Assembly: GCA_038501625.1 (NCBI GenBank)
Contig: JAZAYU010000012.1
Coordinates: 5,332,001-5,396,000 of the forward strand
DNA from: Corbicula japonica
Lineage: Eukaryota > Mollusca > Bivalvia > Venerida > Cyrenidae
Reading direction: 5' to 3'
Length of the DNA: 64,000 nucleotides
Position numbers and translations under genes: made by a program. Each line of letters starts with the position of its first letter. The stretch's first letter is position 1. Of the stretch, positions 1 through 12,900 are shown one piece after another. Below the pieces are notes generated by a model. That model worked only from the letters and a program-made list of their open reading frames with translations, ran no database searches and was not told where the DNA came from.

Positions 1-1119
1 AAACAACTGTTGCACTGCAGCACTTCAAATAACGCAGATCTTGTTTTTTGTCAAGCGACGACTGTTAGAACTGCCGCTCCAATCAAAATATGCTGTGTTT
101 AACTTGCAAATTACATTTTGCTGTCAAATCAATTTTTTGTAGCTGTGGGTTCATTCCCATTGCAGATGTTGAAACTATAACAAAAGGCGTGGCTTACAGT
201 AAAGTCACCTTTAGGCGTGATTAAATATGAACAATGTTCTGTCAAGGATACTTTCCCGCTCGAAAATATCAGTCGCCATGCATCGTGTTTGATGTTTTGG
301 AGGAATCTAAAATCTAACTGAAATCGAAATTTGTAGTAGCTTCCTCTCTCAGGACCTTAACATTACTGAAACAGATATTCCATGTGCAACCAGTGCCCAA
401 GATCATAAAAATAAATCTGGAGATCAGTCTCAAATCTCAAGCATCTGAAACGCTGAAATGACGACAAGTCGCCATTTCAGCCAATCAGATCCTTGAGATT
501 TGAGACTGATCTCAAAACTTAGTTTTATGATCTTGGGCCTAGGGTAGATCCAGATCATCCTACACTTGTGAAGTATGATTTGGATCTACATAGTGAGTGT
601 TCAGTTCTTGGTAAGAAAAAATGTAATGAATCTGAAAGCAAAAGGTGTAGATCATGATCAGATAGGCAGATCTGGATTGAAACTGGTCAGCTGTTCTATC
701 TTTCTATCTTTTAAGCTGAAACTTTACAGGGGTTAAAGGTTTGTAATAACATAAATTACTTATAAAATATAAAATAATTTGCTTTCCATAGGAAGTTCTA
801 TGGTTGGATTTTCCTACCCCTTCAATAATTTTTTATTTTTTTTAATGCTTTGCAGAACATTTGACTATTATTGAAATACATGTATATATGTAGTTTTACT
901 TTGAAATACTTTTTCCCTGAACCATTTGTTGGCAGATAACGTACTTGTATGTCAAGGCAGAAACTGAAAAAATTAAATACCAGTTATTTTTGTATACAAC
1001 TGTTATTCAGCCAAGAAGAAATATTACCTGGCATTTTAAGTATTTACCTATTTGTTCTTGAAAATCTATTATAAATTATTAGTCGGGCATTTTTACTTTT
1101 CCTTAGTAAGTTATTATGG

Positions 1120-1355
1120 GGATATTAAGTTCTTGTTTGGCATTGTCCATGAATCTGTCTTTGGTCAACCATTGTTAGGGGATATTAAGTTCTTGCCTAG
1201 CATTGTCCATGCATCTGTCTTTGGTCAACCATTGTTAGGGGATATTAAGTTCTTGCCTAGCATTGTCCATGCATCTGTCTTTGGTCAACCATTGTTAGGG
1301 GATATTAAGTTCTTGCCTAGCATTGTCCATGCATCTGTCTTTGGTCAACCATTGT
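1120..1355 (+). repeat. 60-bp minisatellite, about four copies
   Basis: The unit contains ggggatattaagttcttg, cattgtccatgcatctgtc and tttggtcaaccattgtta. Three copies are essentially identical and the first carries a few differences. The period is a multiple of three, so a frame stays open through it (118 codons), but it looks like a minisatellite and not a gene. Confidence 0.95.
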
Positions 1356-2390
1356 TTGTGAATACCATGAAAGCCCCAACTTTTGTTCTGTGCCCATGTT
1401 TGTCATAATGACATCTTAGATAAGTTGAAAGCTTGGTTATTAGGGGTCAGATAATAGGCCACCTAAGTTAACCCTTTCCTGTATAGACACACCTTTATTG
1501 CTAGGGCGAACAGTTTAGATCCAGATCAGCCGGCACAGATGTCTGGATGATCTGGATCTACACTGGTCACACATGCGTAAAAATGCGTATATATCAAGGA
1601 AAGGGTTAAAAAAAATCGTGTTGATTCATTAAAGGCAACATTGTCATTTGTTATTGTCATAAACTTTGCTCATAATGATAATCTGGATGATATCTATGTC
1701 ATATTCCGCACTAGGTCAATTTGGCTCCAGAAACATTTTTACCTGATTGTCATCAAACTTTATGAGAAAGTATATGTTAATCTGCATGATATCTATGATG
1801 TCATATTCTAAACTGGGTCAACAGTGGTAAAAACTAGGTCATCATGTTAGATTAAAAAAAATTCCTTTTTTACACAACAGTGGCCCCTTTTAAGTCATAT
1901 GATTATCATCAAACTTGCTCAGAATGGTTGAATATTATGGCATATGAGTTTGAAACTGAATCTTCCAGAGTCTAAAAGTAGGTCAAAGGTAACATTTTTT
2001 ATCTGACTGTCATCGAACTTGCTCAGAATGTTTTTTGAATACTATAATCTCATATTAATTTGATTCTTTTTCACTATGGAAGATGTATTTTCTTAATGAT
2101 TTCATTCAACCCTTTCTCCCTATTTACACCTTTTTGGCGAACAGTGTAGATTCTGGTCAGCTGGCATAAATTTGCTGCACATGTGATAAAAAGTGTATAC
2201 TGTATATGGCGAAAAGGGTTAAGAAATAGCAAATACTTTCTGATAAGTTGTAGAAGTGTTTATATAACAGTAAGGATAAATCATGATAATATTACATGTA
2301 TATATTTGTGTCTCAACGATGTTTAGTGATATATCAAGTAGATGAAATTTGTAATTTGAACATGAATTTTGCAATATGCCACTTTAAAAA

Positions 2391-2621
2391 TACTACTCAA
2401 AATTTGATAAGGATCGCTTTCCGTTTTATCAAGAAATATTGCCCCTATCAAGTTTCAACCATGGTTCGGCTTCTACAGTTTGTCTGCTCATTAATTTTTT
2501 GGCACAAAGCTGATGTCAAATGAACACATTTTCAGAATCTCAGCAAATATTTTATCGTTTCAACCTTATGTAAGGAATAAACACAATCTATTAAGTGATC
2601 CTTATCAAAATTTGAGTAGTA
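2391..2621. repeat. Element with perfect 25-bp terminal inverted repeats
   Basis: 2391-2415 (tactactcaaaatttgataa then ggatc) is the exact reverse complement of 2597-2621. The 181 bp between them are AT-rich. This is a small foldback or MITE of unknown family. Confidence 0.75.
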
Positions 2622-3759
2622 TAATTATGTCAGCTCTACTTCGTTAAATATGTACACCGAGGGGTTTATAATGATGAAATTCTATTGATGTTAATAGTAA
2701 TAAATCAAAACGCTGAAAAACAGAAACCTGTATTTTTTGCCATTACTCAACTATTTGAATTAACTATTAATTGATTGGTTTTCTGAACAGATCATCTTTG
2801 AATTTAAAACTAATGAGTTTGAGGTGTTACTCCTTTTATCGTTGCACTGTCATTATAAAATTTAAAAAATCTCTCTTAATGGCAAAATGCATTTCAATAA
2901 AACTTTGCCGAAATAAAATATTATTAATGTATCTTTATTTTACAGATGTTAAGATAAGTTTGAACAGTAAAGAAAAATAGCGAGACGTAACAATAATCGA
3001 AAAAAATCTTCTTACATCCAAATACAAAAACTAATCAACCCAAATCAACGCAATTCTGGGAGTATAGGTCATAATAATTATTTGAAAAATGGTGAAAAAA
3101 AAGCCCTGGTTAGATTAAATAGTTTTCACAACTATCTACTGGCTAGTATTTAAAACATAATGAAAGTGTTTGCTGTCAATCTGATTAAAATCATCTCCTT
3201 AAAACCGCTACACTATCAGGATCTGACGAGGAGTAACTAAAACATGCTTTTATCACTAACCCTTTGAAGCAATCAGAATGTCGCCTACAAATCGCAAAAG
3301 TGAAAGTAGACATAGTAATTTAAACCATGGAAAGTGTTGAAAGCCTGCGTAAGACATATTTTACTGAAGATATATGTGTTTATGTAGTATTGCATTCATT
3401 TCTAATGTAATGACTTCTTCAGATCATTTTGCGAGCGTTATAAATCATGCTTCCTGTGTTGACAATTTCTAAAAATAGTAATCAGGGAAAACCGCTATAA
3501 GTTATGTACGGTATCTCTGGGCCATCATCAGATCTAACATTTTGTGAGATCTGACTTTAGTGAGATTGGTTTGCTAATGGTTGTCTGCTGAAATCTTAGA
3601 TGCTCTTTCTACAAAGGGGAGTAAATGCTATAATGACAAGATTTTTGTTACAATTAGACTATGCTCCCTATTGAGCAACAGGTTTTACATTGTCAAATAT
3701 AAATACCTGTATTAGAGAAACATTGATCTAGGAGTACAGCATCAGACTTCAGATCTGTG

Positions 3760-3905
3760 CCCAAGGTTATAAAACTGAGCATGGAAACCAGTCTAAAATC
3801 TCAAGCATCTGATTGGCTGAAATGGCGACTGGTCGCCATTTAAGCCAATCAGATGCTTGAGATTTGAGACTGGTTTCCAAACTCAGTTTTATAACCGTCA
3901 ACCCT
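3760..3905. mobile_element. Family A foldback element
   Basis: A near-perfect palindrome of about 145 bp: the left arm starts CTGTGCCCAAGGTTATAAAA and has aatctcaagcatctgattgg; the centre is ggcgactggtcgcc; the right arm mirrors it. CAG/CTG triplets often flank copies, so a 3-bp CWG target site (PIF/Harbinger-like) is possible. No coding capacity. Confidence 0.85.
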
Positions 3906-3972
3906 GGAGACTGTGGGCTCAAATCCTATGACCAGGAATGAGATTATTCTGCAGTTTTCCCAATCCGCATTC

Positions 3973-4214
3973 TTAACCCTTTCCTCCATATATACACATT
4001 TTTACACATGTGCGACCAGTGTAGATCCAGATCAGCCGGCACATCCCTGCCATCTGATCAGGATCTGCACTGGACACATTTTGGTCAGAAATAACGTAAT
4101 GAATCAAAAAGCGAACAGTACAGATCCTGATCAGACGGCACGGATGTGCTGGTTGATCTTGATCAACACTGTTCACCCACGCAATAAAGGTGTGTCTATG
4201 GAGGAAAGGGTTAA
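3973..4214. mobile_element. Family B TTAA element, near full length
   Basis: Begins TTAACCCTTTCCTCC and ends GGAGGAAAGGGTTAA, with TTAA at both edges. Inside are two nested hairpins built on GTAGATCCAGATCAGCCGGC / CCGTCTGATCAGGATCTGCAC, and the two halves are themselves complementary. TTAA duplication with a CCCTTT start is compatible with a piggyBac-type MITE. It has no transposase. The open frames on both strands are by-products. Confidence 0.85.
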
Positions 4215-5263
4215 TGTTTACTTAATGGGATATGGCTGTTATCTCATGGATGAACAGATGAACAAGTGTAGATCTACCATCATATCCGTGCTGTCTGTTC
4301 AGGATGAAGACTGTTTGGTTTTAAATTCATATTAAGGATATTTCTGACCAAGAAGTGACATGATTGTGTAGATCCAGATCAGATAGAACAAATGTGCCAG
4401 CTGATTTGGATCTAAACAATTTGCACATTTGATTAAATCTGTTTACATGAAGTGTACTTGGTTAAGAATTAGTTTTAGTGCAGCTAAAAACATTTGATCA
4501 GATGAACTTACATTGGAGTACATGAAAATAATTTTGTTTGAATTGGTAACAGATAATAATAGTTTCATGTACTGTCACAAAGAATTTACATACAAGGATT
4601 TAAAAGGATTGAAGTCTATTAATCTTGAAAGATTTGGTTAAGAACTTAAAAGTGTTGTCTAGGTGTCAGATGCAATATCCTGTGAAGGTTCAAAAAGCTT
4701 TATGTTACCCTGTGACATATTCTAGACTCCCTTCCTTCATTGCTCTAAATATCCAGAAATGTTCAAAGCATCAGTTTTTATGGAAATGCAGCAAACTCTC
4801 TTATCGATTGAATTAACATACGGAACGAGGGATTGCATGCTAAACTGCTATGTGGAAGAATAGAACTTTAGGATGGTTTTGCACACTGTTCATTTATCCC
4901 ATATTATCTATGTCTAACTTGATTTGCAATGCTTTGATGTTACTTGTCTACTGACTGCAGTAAACTATTAGTTAAATGTTCTCAAGGAATCTATTTTTTC
5001 TTGAAAAAACATCGTTGACTCTGTAGTAATTACATATAAGTGCTCTGAAAGTTTGTTAGGGGGAATTCTGTAGGAACAATTAAATTAGAAGGCTTCATAA
5101 ATCGTTCATTTCTGGGCTAAATGAACCTGAAAAGAGTATTAATATCTTATTTTTGCATTGATCTTTAGTATTAAGTCTAGATAAAGAGAAGCCAACAACC
5201 TTTTATTTTTATGGGCTATGACCTTTATCCCATGGTAGACCGAGTTTATGCCATCTGGCCTGA

Positions 5264-5407
5264 AGGTTATAAAGCTGAGCATGGAAACCAGTCTCAAATC
5301 TCAAGCATCTGATTGGCTGAAATGGCGACTGGTCGCCATTTCAGCCAATCAGATGCTTGAGATTTGAGACTGGTTTCCAAACTCAGTTTTATAACCTTCA
5401 GCCCTGA
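5264..5407. mobile_element. Family A foldback element
   Basis: A clean copy: arms from cctgaaggttataaagctga to ttttataaccttcagccc around the centre ggcgactggtcgcc. Confidence 0.85.
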
Positions 5408-6876
5408 TCTGGATCTGCTTTGGTCGATTTTAGATTCATAAGCAGGGGTTCAACTAGCTGCTAAATCTCGAGGTTCATTCTCATCAATTTTTAGGGGATT
5501 CTGCCAATGAATAGCCAAAATATCCCTAATTTTATGAAAAAAATGACTCTTCTGCAAAAAGCGTATTTGGAAAAATGAGGCTTTTTGAAAATTTTGGTGT
5601 GCCATCTGGCTCACACTGTTTGCACCTGTTATTAATCCTTTCCTCCATACATATGCATTTTTAAGCATGTGCCACCAGTGTAGATCGAGATCAGTCAGCA
5701 AATTTGTGCCATCTGATCTGGATCTGCACTGATCACTTTTTGGCAAAAAACATCATAAATCAAAAAGCAAACAGTGCATATCCTGATCAGATGGCACAGA
5801 TGTGCCAGCTGATCTGGATCCACACTGTTCGCACATGCCATAAAGGCATTACCATATGGAGGAAAGGGTCATATCCATGGAGTAATGGGTCAAGTATTTT
5901 GTAGGATGCATGGCTTTTATATACTCGTTCAATATTGGTCGTAGTGATTTAATGCATCATTCACATTCAAGTCAGAGAATAACACAGGGCGATCAGAAAA
6001 TTGATGAGCCTTAATCTGAAGACGTCATATGTTTTTGGCAGGCAAAGCCTTTTGTTTGCCTCGGCAAAACATCTGAAACTGGAAGGCGACATTTTTATAT
6101 TGATGTGTTCTGCGTGTTTTATGGAGAATGACGTTTTAATTTCGTATTATTATAAAGGGTTATTCATTACTGAAGTGTTTTTGACTGGTAATTAAGAAAG
6201 TGCGTGGAACTAATAAGACTTGTTTTGCAGCGATATCTCTACCAAGTAGAGATCAAAATCGCTGCTGAAAATTACAAGTTTTTGTTTGGCTTGTAACGAA
6301 ACTGTCTGATTGGGTGTATTTGCAATCATCAATTATTTAGATGCGGTTTTTAGACTGTCATTGTAAATTTAACTCACTCGGAGTGGTATTGTGTTGAAAT
6401 GTTTTTCACTGGAATTGATTTCTCAGCTCTTTTTGTTTTGTCTCGGGATCATTTTCCAGTAAATGGATACCGGTGACAAAAGTGACAAGGAAAATTGATA
6501 AATGAAGCATCTTTACTTCGAATGGGGCAAAACCTGTTTCGGAGTATTCAGAGTATTACTGGGGAATTTTAGGAGATAAAGTTGTATTGTCCCTAGAGAG
6601 TGATATAAACTAGAAAATACTATAAAATTTACTTGGTTGGAAATGACATTATTGAGGATCTTGAAGTACAGTTCACAGAGACTCTGTGTGATACTGCGTC
6701 AAACGTTATGCGTCAAACCAATTACCATAGAGCAATCAACAGTTATAGAATGAGGGAGTAAGAAAGAAGTGTAATCAGTGAAAACAACACCATATTTGTA
6801 ATGTTATATCTTAATCGGAAATAGTTTTGGAATTATACAAGTGTGCATACTAACAATGCATTCGTTGCTTTCGCAG

Positions 6877-6967
6877 ATTGCTGCGTGTTACAATCACATA
6901 CAGAGGACATTCCAGTCGGTGAGGGGAGGCGAGGAGAAAGTGAGCCAACAGCTGATCAAGCTCTGCG
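6877..6967 (+). CDS. PDE2A: PDE2 exon (first one recognised), lead-in to GAF-A
   Basis: Acceptor tttcgcag and donor gtaagt; phase 0 in, phase 1 out. It encodes [18 protein letters not shown], then [13 protein letters not shown], which aligns with the helix before GAF-A (vertebrate version ends ILQLCGELYD). It has no start codon of its own, and a clean acceptor shows it is internal. The protein therefore begins further upstream. Confidence 0.85.
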
Positions 6968-9900
6968 GTAAGTCTGTAATCTGGATCTACACTGTTTGAT
7001 CATTGAATAAAATTGCACTGCACCATACAGAAATGTGTATTCTGTGAATTTTTTAAAATTTTTGGTTGCTTATCTTTCTGCAAAAACTAACAATTCTCTT
7101 TTATTTTCCCATCACTATTAAGTGATATAACTATATAATTTCAAAATATTTAATATCGTTTGAAGCGAAGTGCATAAGGAGTGATAGCGTTTGCTCAACT
7201 TTGTGACATCATTTCAAGGAATGTTATCAACTCCCTGAACACAGTTTTGCATGGCGCAGCTAAATTACTCTAAATGTATACATACATGTTGGCTTGAAAT
7301 TTTTCGGTTTTCGGTTAAACAGAAGTTTTATTGGTTCCTACTCTACTCTGTTTATCTTTTTTTTCAATCATGTTTAAATACAGTGACATATGTTTTATTT
7401 TTGTTTTAATTCATTGATCTGCACATAAAATCTCTAGAAATCAATGCCCTGTGATTCCTAATGAATTACAGTATCATATGACACTGGTATAGAATAGAGC
7501 AACAGGTTTCCAGGTCAACGTCCCATTTGATTATTAAATGGGATTGGTCTGGGAATTTCTCAGAATTTGGACCAAGTTCACTGCAGTTAAGCCAAGATTT
7601 TAGTGAATTTACTTTCAAAAGGATACAATAACTTTGGTTTGTCATAAGCACTTGTCTGGAGGTCCTGCTGTATAATGTTAACTCTTTCCTCCATAAATCC
7701 CTTTATGTCATGGGCGACCTGTGTAGATCCAGATCAGCCAGCACATCCCATTCATCTGATCAGGATCTGCACTGTTCACTTTTTGATTTATTAGGATATA
7801 TCTGACCAAAAAGCAAACAGTGAAGATCCTAATTAGATTGCACAGAAATGCTGGCTGATCTGGATCTACACTGGTCACATATGATTAAAAACGCGTAAAA
7901 TGATTGATAATGCTAAAATCTAGGTGTTCCACCAGATATTCATTGTAATTTGTATAATTTTTAATGTTTTTTTTTTAAAAGTTTAACCCAATACTCCCTT
8001 GGATATGGCTGTTGTTCCATTTGTGAATGGTGTAGATTGAAGTGCTATCTGATCAGAGAAATTCCGCCTGTTCAGGATCTACCCCATTTTGTCAGTTGTC
8101 TCATGGATCGAATACTGCAGATTAATGTAATAATAATGTGCCTGATATTTTCAATATTTTATTTAAGAATATTTTCATGGGGTTTTTCAATTTATTGTTT
8201 GCAAATATGTTAAGACATGTTTTGTGTACATTTGTTGCATTTGAAAATTTGTGAGGTGACTGACACTTAATCCAAAAAATTTGTTCCTAATACATAGCAA
8301 TGAGCTTTTATTTTTTGGATAAGCCTTTTAACACACGGGCAACCAGTGTAGATCCAGATCAGACAGCACTGTCATTTCAGATTCTGACCAAGAAGCAACC
8401 AGTGAGGAGCCAGATCAGACTCTGGACTGATCTGGATCTACACTGGTTGCCCGTGTGATAAAGGTCATTTGCATGGAGTAAAGTGTTCAGGATGGGAATT
8501 AGAAAGTTATAAAGATCGGGATTATTATTCATTCAGAATTTTTTTTCAGGGGAGTTGTATGACCAGGATGCAGCACAGTTACAGCTCAAAGTCCTCAAAT
8601 ATGTAAGTATTGCACTCTTAATGATTTACTGCATAGATATGCACTTATTGCATGGACAATCAGTGTAGATCTAGATCAGCTGGCAGATTCATGCAGTATT
8701 AAAGGATCTATATTACACTGCTTTTAGATTTATTAGGTTAATTATGAAGAAGAAGCAAAAAGTGTAGATCCTGTGCCCAAGGTTATAAAACTGAGCATGG
8801 AAACCAGTCTCAAATCTCAAGCATCTGATTGGCTGAAATGGCGACTGGTCAGATGCTTGAGATTTGAGACTGGTTTCCAATCTCAGCTTTATAACCTCCA
8901 GTCCTGATCTGTGTCATCTGATTTTTGGATCTGCATTGTTTGCCTAAATGTAAAAATGTAATACTGCTAGTCTTTTGGACTATTACCCATACCTCCTTGC
9001 AGACTTCTGTCTTACTGCTAATCCTAGAGCAATCTTTGCAGCTAACTGAGCCCATGATCACAGGGCTTTTTATCCTTATATAACAGAGGCCTTATTCAGG
9101 CCTCCTCCCAATCCAAAAATTTATCATTTTTTCCCAACTGTGGCAGAGTGTCTTCCCAAAATTCTTGGAAAGATGTGAAAATAGATCAAAATCCTCTGTG
9201 GGGAGTCAAAAAATTAAAGTCTGAAAAATAAAGTGCTTTAAAACATTAAATTTAAGTTGAAAATTCTTATTACTAATCAAATTTATAAACTATTACCCAT
9301 CTTCAATGATTTTTGTTTTCCCAAAATAAACAATAATCACACATAAATTTCCCAATTTGAAAGGCCAAGGCCTCTTCCCAATTTTCAGATGAAAATTTTC
9401 TGATAAAAAGCCCTGGATTATAAAACTAAAACTAGAGACAGGTCTCAAATCTCATATCATCTGACTGGCTGAAATGGAGACAAGTCTGCAAATCATAGAG
9501 CCTGCAATCTTTGCAGCTATTTGACTAACTTAGCCCACAATCATAAAACTCAAACTGGAGACCTGTCTCAAATCTCATATCTTATTGGCTGAAATTGAGA
9601 CAAGTCTCCATTTCAGCTAATCAGATTCTTGAGATTGGCCAATCAGATGCTTGAGATTTCAGACATGGCCCAAGATCATTAACCTTAGTTTGGAGGCCAG
9701 ACATTTGATCAAATCTCAAGCATCTAATGGGCTGAAATTGTGACTAGTGGCCATTTAGTTTTATGATCTTGAGCCCAAATCTCTATTCTCAGTTTTATCC
9801 TCTTGGGCCTTGGACATTCCAATTCCGATTATTTTCATGTCACTTTTATATTTTCTTCCGATTGCCTCTACCTTCTGATCATTTTTGTAACTAATTGTAC

Positions 9901-12900
9901 TGTCCTCTTTCTTCTTCCGACTTACTTTGAAGTTTCAAATTGCTCAAGAGCTCTTTGAATGATACAGATTTTTACCAAGACCCCAAAAGTACAACAATTT
10001 TATTGGCAAACCAATAAACCTCCTACCTGTTTGAATATAAATGTCATCTGCATCGAATGATCAGCTAGCATGTTAAGGAGAGGTTATAAGGATGGATAAC
10101 GTCATTAGAAAAACACTAATGAGTTAAAAGATCGGAATAAGCACATGTGACGATAAGAACATCGTACGCTGTTGATACAAAATTAGATCGATTTGTGAAA
10201 ATGCACGAAGCTTGTCAGAGTTCTGTTACTTTGAGTGCTGCCAATTTTCACTTTCTGTTTGACAAAAAGATACAGTGTGTATCAGGAAATGAGACTTAAC
10301 ATCCAGATAAGGAGGCCTTCTGAAGACATAAAACGACCATTAAAAATCAGCAGTCAACCTAACTGGACGATAATTATTTCTTTCAGATCAAAGTATTGGG
10401 ATCAATAGCTTGTCTTAATGTTGTCCAATGACTTAAATGGCAAAATAAGCTATTTAATTGGAAATGAATATTTAACATTAACTGGAGGCCTATAATTAGC
10501 TCGTTACCATGTTTTATCACAATTGTGCTGTCTGATCAGGATCTGCACTGTTGGCTTTTATATTCATTAGTTTATTTATGACCAAGAAGTGACCAAGTGT
10601 ACTGTAGATTCAGATCTGACTGCATATCTGACTGCTTGAATGTGCAGGCTGATCTGAATCTGCACTGTTCACGAAAGAGATATGATTTGTATCCATGGAT
10701 TAAAGGGTTAAATGTATGAAAAATATATAGGTACTTCTAAATGTGCACATATCTTCATTTATTATATCCATGAATGAGTTTAGCATAGTGCAGTGTTAAT
10801 CCGCAAAATTGTTACAACTCGTGTAATTTTCCGGTACATAACGAACTCCAAAATAGGAAATTTCCGTCTCAGTTTTACAACTGTTAAGATATTTTTACGC
10901 CATTCATAAATTTTCTACGCCATTCATAAATTTACTATCACGTTACTATTTTTATTTCTACTATTATGAAAACCACGTTCTTGACTAAAATTTTGTTGTT
11001 TAGTTTGTTTAAATTTGTTTTGAGGAAACAGGTATATAATAAAAGGAACATTATGACAGTATGCATTCTGTAGGTTCGTATTATTTCTTGTTGATTATGT
11101 AAACCACATTGTTTACATACGCAACTCGAATAATACAAACCTACAGAATGCATACTGTTATAATATTCCAAATATACATACTAAGAGATTCTTGTATTAA
11201 AAAGTCTGATACAAAAAATTTGCCTGAGAGCTTTTGCTGCTCTTGATTCGGCCCTGGACCATGTAGATCAATCACAGTAAACACTTGATTTGATTGTCCT
11301 CAATCGAAATTCCTGTATAATAAACACACACTTATTAATCATATGATTGTTAAATGTTTACTTATTAATCATCTACTTGTTATTTTGTTGTTATTGTTGT
11401 TGTTGACAGCTTGAGGAACAGACTCAGGCACAGTGTGCCTTCCTGTACCTGGTGGTTCCAGAGACACAAGAACTCTTCTGTCAGGTAAGTCAGACACAAG
11501 AAACTCAGTTTGAAGAGTAGGAAGTCTTATACTTAATCAATATAATTCATAGTTTCCAATTAAAAGAATGCTGTCTATTGAAAACTTTTCACCAGTTTGT
11601 TATATTCTTGACCAGTATAACTGAGAATGGAGACCAGCCGCAGATCTCAGTAATTTGATTGGTTGAAACCATGAACTGACCAAAAGGAAGCTTGAGATTT
11701 GAGACTGGTTTCCTTTCTCAGATTTTTGGACCATGGTCTATAGAGTTGATTTTTTTTTGTCAAAAAAAGTTCTGCAAAACATCCCAATTAACCATCAATA
11801 GAGTGGTTCAGGTTAAAAAAGACAAAAGAACCCTTTACTCCAAATATACCCATTTTAACATGGTTGCATTGAACAAGTGAACAATGTAGATCCTGATCAG
11901 ACAGCACAGATGTGCCTGCTGATCTACATGTAGATATACACTGGTTGCACACGTGTTAAAATGGGTATTTATGTAGTCAAGGGTTCTTTTGTCTTTTTTA
12001 ACCTGATCTGATCTGGATCTACAGTGTGCCCATGACATAAAGGCGTATATATGGAGGAAAGGGTTAATTACCCCAATCTGACTGGGTGAGTAGACAGACA
12101 ATGTCACATTCTGTGCCCAAGGTTATAAAACTGAGCATGGAAACCAGTCTCAAATCTCAAGCATCTGCCATTCAGATGCTTGAGATATCAGACTGGTTTC
12201 CAATCTCAAAATTGGAAGTACAAGCTTAAAGGCGTTCGCTACAGTTTTTTTCAACGAGTATTAAACTACTGTACCACCGTCTAAATGCAATGTATAAAAC
12301 ACAGTTCACGGTCCAGTCTGGGTGTTATAAAAGTAATACACAGTAATAATTAACGATGTACATTATATATCTTTAAGTCTTTTTGTTAATACATAATTAC
12401 CCCCCCCCCCCTTTTTGAAATTGCCATTTCGAACAAATAAACATGGTAACCTACATTTTTCTTTTTTATTTTATGTTTGTTATACATTAGTGAATATATT
12501 GGTAGTATATGGTGAAATTCTATTATGTTAAATTTAAGTAATCTTAAAAACATCCCTTAGAATGAAAAGATTTGACGATAAATTCTTTGTATTAAAATAG
12601 GTAATACTTAATTTTTTATATGTGTTTCATTATTTGTATTGCAATAATTAGCAATTTATTTGTAATTTAGAATGTTTTTAACTGAAAAATAGAATTATTT
12701 ATGATACTCTTGTGATACATTCTATGATTTTATGCCGACAAAGAAGTCTATGAAAATTGTAAAAATTGTTCAAAGTGTGACATCTTCGGTATCTAATAAA
12801 AAACAAGTAACCCCGGTAAGGTCCCATTTTTATTTGGTTTTTCATTGCATAACATCATGTTCTTGACATAGACAAAGTTTGAATGAAATCTATTATTGGG

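Larger units (their letters stand above)
1..6876. other. Upstream or first-intron region, no recognised exon
   Basis: I found no match to the N-terminal part of PDE2. It holds family A foldbacks at about 395-541, 3760-3905 and 5264-5407; family B elements at 1468-1609 (internally shortened), 2105-2222, 3973-4214, 4222-4464 (degenerate) and 5632-5871; a 60-bp minisatellite at 1120-1355; and a 25-bp inverted repeat pair at 2391-2415 and 2597-2621. The stretches 2700-3700, 4500-5200 and 5900-6800 are AT-rich and show nothing recognisable. Confidence 0.6.

Noticed and set aside
1052..1408. 118-codon plus-strand frame with repeated GDIKFLPSIVHASVFGQPLL
   Set aside because: Produced by a 60-bp tandem repeat whose period is a multiple of three; no homology or start context.
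3913..4335. 140-codon plus-strand frame and similar frames at 28642, 32610, 61771 and 62783
   Set aside because: They are readings of the family B element and recur on both strands at many loci.
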